A stretch of DNA of 9,528 nt from Candidatus Fermentibacterota bacterium (GTDB lineage Bacteria > JAFGKV01): assembly GCA_030620115.1 (NCBI GenBank), contig JAUXFG010000150.1, forward strand, positions 1 to 9,528, in the 5' to 3' direction. Below are positions 7,201 through 9,528 of the stretch, piece after piece (the first letter of the stretch is position 1; every line of letters starts with the position of its first letter). Below the pieces are notes generated by a model, which worked only from the letters and a program-made list of their open reading frames with translations, ran no database searches and had not been told where the DNA came from. A program made the translations under genes and the position numbers.

Positions 7201-7330
7201 GATCATGGGCGGGCTTTCCATGTCCACAGCCCTGACCCTGCTGGTGGTGCCGGTTCTCTATCATATCCTGGTGAAGGAGCCAGACGCGGCCTCCGGCCGC
7301 CATCCGCCGACCGATGGATCATGTCGGTGA
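4253..7330 (+). CDS. RND-family multidrug efflux pump, inner-membrane permease (HAE1/AcrB-like)
   Basis: Predicted 1025-residue proton-driven exporter, normal length for the AcrB/AcrF group. ATG 4253 has AGAGG 8 nt upstream, and the first helix (about 10-31) follows directly. The fold is the standard internal duplication: TM1, a periplasmic loop of about 300 residues, TM2-6 (about 338-482), TM7 (about 521-541), a second large loop, and TM8-12 (about 854-1003). TM4 carries GLLVDNAIVITENI: Asp398 matches AcrB Asp407, while Asn399 replaces Asp408. TM10 carries GIVINNAIILVDY, where Asn921 replaces AcrB Lys940. This D-N plus N-N pattern occurs in a known branch of HAE1 pumps and differs from the D-D/K relay of AcrB. 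It lacks the TM4 signature of the heavy-metal (CzcA) branch. The cargo cannot be read from sequence, but drugs, detergents or lipophilic metabolites are typical. Confidence 0.94.
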   Translation: MRLPAYAIKNYQFTIMAFGLLLLMGLTSFLTMPRSEDPYVEPPFANVIVVAPGTSAIDMETGVADILEDRFNGIEAVKHIDTTIEDGLLLSSIKFEADADMDELEAQLKREVMAASADFPPGVVDWEAYTFSILYVKVLQIAVGGTGYELRELWNYADVIKDELQKVHGVTNVEVVGYPGEEVAVTLHPERLSQYGVPITAVFQVLQTNSSNIPGGEVRIGERRFNLRTSGKYQSLKQLGGTVIGANDGGVVYLRDVADIGYRYSRPRFKIFHGGGPALLVTLEQQKGENLLKINDQMKQRLEDLESRLPPDLSVKVVFEQAQSVRQQVNAFFGNLMQGILLVGIVVLLLIGARPSIVIMLAIPTSLIMSIGFIDLSGFGLQQMTITALIISLGLLVDNAIVITENIQRFLNDGHPRLKAAQLGAAEVGWPVVSATATTVLAFVPLMLMKDMTGDYMRSLSVGIAITLICSLVVAVTLSPMISYHALTPIREAKVRRAKRLFDRIVTQRYRPLLAKALRHRKTVLLLACGVFTCALLLFPLVGISYFPMAEKPQLLVNVHLPRGASLERTESVVLGLARSLKEKPEIVDMVSNVGKGNPPVYYNMGAAPEKNHFGQILLQLDPGLSLQEMNELAQELRHQFAAVPGARVEVKQFRQGPGGGAPIEVRVIGDNQRVLKKLGAQVKTIVENTPGCINVQNPLELDAIDLKLNIDRDKAALLGVSLIDIDRIVRLAVSGVPVGSYQDDAGDLYDIVLRLPETEDERFADFDLISLPSRHGEIPLAQVAHVAFTPGYNVVQHYDLDRAVTITADIMGREVEPVNREIQAKLKEINLPTGYRFLLGGIEEQRGESFNSLARATLIAVIGIYGILVLQFRSFLQPFIIYATIPLAVVGSVLALLVTGFSFSVSAFIGFASLIGIVINNAIILVDYTNRLIAQGMDKTEALLTAGSVRFRPIIATTLTTIGGLLPLTLLGSSLWAPLGLVIMGGLSMSTALTLLVVPVLYHILVKEPDAASGRHPPTDGSCR

Positions 7331-7464
7331 ACAACTACTTCGGTCGAAGCCCTCGTACGAAGTTGAATGCTCATGTAGGTGTGGCACGTGTATGCCATTG
7401 GTACAGATAAGGGCGGAGGGAAACGACTTGCTCAGCACAAATTCCACATTCCCCCTCCTCCCCC

Positions 7465-7565
7465 AGATTCTTCGGTCGCCCCGCTCCCTCAGAATGACAC
7501 GCAGTGCCACATCCGCCTGCGCTCCACCCCTGTCATTCTGAGCGACTGCAAGAAGCGAAGAATCT
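7465..7565. repeat. 101-bp imperfect palindromic repeat, copy B
   Basis: Arms 7465-7498 and 7532-7565 are identical to those of copy A (94-127 and 161-194), in the same orientation and with the same total length. The central 33 nt have diverged except for the ACGCARTGCCAC start. The flanking CCTCCTCCCC before and CTCCTTGCC after are also shared. Together the two copies bracket the whole efflux operon, about 7.4 kb apart. Confidence 0.85.
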
Positions 7566-7660
7566 CTCCTTGCCCCCATTTTCCTCTCCTCCTGCTCAAT
7601 ACCTCATCACCTTCCGCCCTTTGCGCCTCACCCCACAATCCCATCCCCATCTCCTTTCCC

Positions 7661-7717
7661 AATCTGTGTAATCTGTGGTTCCGCCTTCTTGTCACGGCGA
7701 AGCCTCGGCGTAGACGG
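7661..7717. repeat. Short dispersed-type motifs
   Basis: AATCTGTGTAATCTGTGGTT (7661-7680) contains a direct repeat of AATCTGTG. Positions 7691-7717 read GTCACGGCGAAG then CCTCGGCGTAGACGG, with a partly palindromic CGGCGAAGCC/GGCG core. Similar phrases recur in intergenic DNA of many environmental genomes; that is my general recollection, not a database result. No function is assignable. Confidence 0.4.
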
Positions 7718-7746
7718 ATGCGTGAGACCCATTCCCCCCTCTCTCA

Positions 7747-7781
7747 AGATTCTCAGATTCCAGATTGACAGATTGTAGATT
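7747..7781 (+). repeat. Five AGATT repeats with 7-8 bp period
   Basis: AGATT begins at 7747, 7755, 7762, 7770 and 7777, giving spacings of 8, 7, 8 and 7 bp. The array is too short and simple to call an origin iteron set, and no replication gene is near. It ends about 130 nt upstream of the glycosyltransferase start and could be slippage-derived or a binding array. Confidence 0.6.
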
Positions 7782-7912
7782 CCTCCCCATTCCAACATAT
7801 ATTATCCGCTTGTCTCGATCATAAGAGATGCTCCTATCCTTTGTGAGCCTGTTGCATCTATGGAGGAAGTCGGGTTCATGGCGCAATGAGTCAACTCAGG
7901 TAGAGGTTCTTC

Positions 7913-9528
7913 ATGAGTCGAAAGACAGAGATTCTCATTGGCCTCGCGCTGGCTGCTTTCCTATTCTCGCGGGGATGGACCAGTTTATCCGTGAAGTCAT
8001 CGACCTATGACGAGTGGGGGCATCTGGAGAACGGCATTACCTTCCTGAGACCTTCTGACACACGCTTCCATCTTGATCTGGCCGATCTCATCAACCCTCC
8101 TCTGGCAAGAGCCCTGGCCGCACTGCCGTCCCATCCGACATCATGGTCAACACAGATCCATAGCGACTCTCCTCCCGCACGCTGCAGAGCAGAAGAGAAG
8201 TTCCACCAACGCCTTTCTGGATTCCCGTTTCGTTTTGACCTGGATTCGCTCGCACTGCTGCGCAAATGCAGGCTCCCAATCCTCGGTTTCTCGCTCCTAG
8301 GAATCCCGTTGCTCTTCTTGCTGGCACGGCAGTTGGGTAGACCTGGAGCAGGACCATGGGCTGCTCTGGCATACGCAGCAAGCCCGAACATTCTGGCTCA
8401 TTCCCGGCTCATGACGCCCGACTTGCCTGTGACAGTTCTTTTCCTGGCAACGACTCTTGCTTGGCTTCGTCTCGGTGAGAGGCCCAGCATAGCGCGCGGA
8501 ATTCTCGCGGGGATTGTGTTCGGATTGGCGCTGGCAACCAAGTACTCAGCGGGCCTCTTGGTGCCGATACTGGGTCTTACGTTGGTTGTTGCGCCTGTGG
8601 GCTCACGTGTTCGAACATTCTGGCTCTCCGTGTTCGCGGGGTTCGTCGCCCTTTTCGTACTGATCCTCGTATACGCAGTCTTGGTCGTGCCTGTCTTAGC
8701 CCATGTGAGCTTCACCAGTGAACGGGCTCATGAAGTGGAACGTTTTTCTTTTCTATTGGATACGTGGTTGGGCCGCAACCTTTGCATGCCACTCGTTCTG
8801 TACAGATATGGGGCAGCTATTGCGGGTGGTGCGGTAATGAAGAGCTTTCTCCTGGGCCACCACAAGTTCGGAGGATGGTTAAGCTACTTCCCCATAGTGA
8901 TGAGCATCAAGACCCCGCTTGCTATCCTGTTTTCTCTCTCCTTGGGGCTGGGTTGGGCGCTGAGGCAACGGCGCCGCATCACTCCATCGATGTGCTGGGT
9001 TGCCGCGATCCCTGTGTTCTACCTCGCGGTGACACTGGCGCTGGGGATCCAAGTCGGATTGCGCCATATCCTCCCCATCTATCCGTTTTTGGCACTCGGC
9101 GCGGGTCTGCTCCTTTCCACATGGTGGCGCCAGGGAAAAGCCCTTAGAGTTTCCTCATTGCTCCTGGCAATGGCCATCATTGTGGAAGGCGTGACGATTC
9201 ATCCCCACTACCTTGCCTACTTCAACGCTGGGACCGGCGGGCCGGATCGGGGATATCATTACCTTGTTGATTGCAATTTGGATTGGGGTCAGGACCTCCC
9301 CGCGCTGGCAGAGTTCCAGCAGAAGCATGGCATGGAGCAGCTTTCCCTCCTCTACTTCGGGACCGATGTGCCGGAGCACTATGGGATCAAGTACGAATTC
9401 TCGTGCCGGCCCATGGGGAGAAAAAGACCGCCTCCTGGAGTCTATGCCGTGAGCGCCACGTATCGGCAGGGCCTCTATCACTTCCCGAACCGTATGCAGG
9501 AACTGGCCTGGTTCAGGATGAACCCACC
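7913..9528 (+). CDS. Polyprenyl-phosphate-dependent membrane glycosyltransferase (GT-C fold, PMT/ArnT-like), partial
   Basis: The frame from ATG 7913 (AGAGG at 7902-7906, 6 nt spacing) stays open for 538 codons to the window edge, so the 3' end is missing. The family normally uses a polyprenyl-phosphate-linked sugar and modifies a lipid, glycan or protein at the periplasmic face. After a first membrane helix (about 7-24), the external loop carries Asp33-Glu34 in TYDEWGHLENG, the position of the catalytic acidic pair in GT-C enzymes, then NPPLARALAALP (61-72). Hydrophobic helices follow from about 121 to 430, with SPNILAHSRLMTPD (157-170) and ATKYS (208-212) matching family motifs. The C-terminal segment has HPHYLAYFN (430-438) and NLDWGQDL (455-462), a strong signature of this PMT-like group. 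Donor and acceptor are unknown. It is separated from the efflux operon by a repeat-rich spacer, so a functional link is unlikely. Confidence 0.85.
   Translation, partial: MSRKTEILIGLALAAFLFSRGWTSLSVKSSTYDEWGHLENGITFLRPSDTRFHLDLADLINPPLARALAALPSHPTSWSTQIHSDSPPARCRAEEKFHQRLSGFPFRFDLDSLALLRKCRLPILGFSLLGIPLLFLLARQLGRPGAGPWAALAYAASPNILAHSRLMTPDLPVTVLFLATTLAWLRLGERPSIARGILAGIVFGLALATKYSAGLLVPILGLTLVVAPVGSRVRTFWLSVFAGFVALFVLILVYAVLVVPVLAHVSFTSERAHEVERFSFLLDTWLGRNLCMPLVLYRYGAAIAGGAVMKSFLLGHHKFGGWLSYFPIVMSIKTPLAILFSLSLGLGWALRQRRRITPSMCWVAAIPVFYLAVTLALGIQVGLRHILPIYPFLALGAGLLLSTWWRQGKALRVSSLLLAMAIIVEGVTIHPHYLAYFNAGTGGPDRGYHYLVDCNLDWGQDLPALAEFQQKHGMEQLSLLYFGTDVPEHYGIKYEFSCRPMGRKRPPPGVYAVSATYRQGLYHFPNRMQELAWFRMNP

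Larger units (their letters stand above)
7331..7912. other. 582-bp intergenic region rich in dispersed repeats
   Basis: No supported gene lies here. Contents in order: a small hairpin CTTCG/CGAAG (7338-7349) without a T-run, so no clear terminator; palindromic repeat B (7465-7565); pyrimidine-rich sequence; repeat-like motifs at 7661-7717; AGATT repeats (7747-7781); and the leader of the glycosyltransferase gene. Its base composition and motifs match the left edge of the window (1-300) more than the coding DNA. This region probably separates two independent transcription units. Confidence 0.7.

Noticed and set aside
7286-7300. GCGGCC-TCC-GGCCGC hairpin as an operon terminator
   Set aside because: It lies inside the pump coding sequence and no T-run follows, so it does not fit an intrinsic terminator.
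7379-7768. 129-codon plus-strand open frame after the pump gene
   Set aside because: It reads through palindromic repeat B and pyrimidine-rich DNA, and the product is proline/serine low-complexity without a domain.

Overview
The window carries one complete tripartite RND drug-efflux operon with its own MerR-type regulator, all on the + strand, followed by the 5' part of an unrelated membrane glycosyltransferase gene. The outer-membrane channel, the periplasmic adaptor lipoprotein and the inner-membrane RND pump show that the host is a Gram-negative (diderm) bacterium. The repeat-rich spacers, with imperfect palindromes and short tandem motifs, resemble those of environmental FCB-group or deltaproteobacterial genomes. 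That placement is an impression, and the sequence does not fix the phylum.

Layout: 1-590 is non-coding. It holds a 101-bp palindromic repeat (94-194), short tandem repeats (235-280), then an AT-rich stretch with a consensus sigma70 promoter (299-326), two weaker promoter candidates, and a MerR-type promoter with a 25-bp dyad (539-570) just before merR. merR (591-1331) overlaps the TolC-like gene (1328-2770) by ATGA. The adaptor gene (2781-4037) follows after 10 nt. Its last ~66 codons and the spacer after it are repeat sequence, chiefly a ~190-bp long-hairpin element (3834-4025). The RND pump gene occupies 4253-7330. The spacer 7331-7912 contains a second copy of the 101-bp palindrome (7465-7565) and several short repeats. 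The glycosyltransferase (7913 onward) runs off the right edge.

How it works: the adaptor lipoprotein should link the RND pump (proton-driven, inner membrane) to the TolC-like channel (outer membrane), forming a continuous export duct. The first-gene MerR-like regulator, which has two MerR-like domains in tandem, probably senses a ligand and controls its own promoter and the operon. The efflux system belongs to a known type. The less ordinary points are the hairpin element rewriting the adaptor's C-terminus, the double MerR domain with its 19-bp-spacer promoter, and the same 101-bp repeat on both sides of the operon. I did not see a clearly new biological system.
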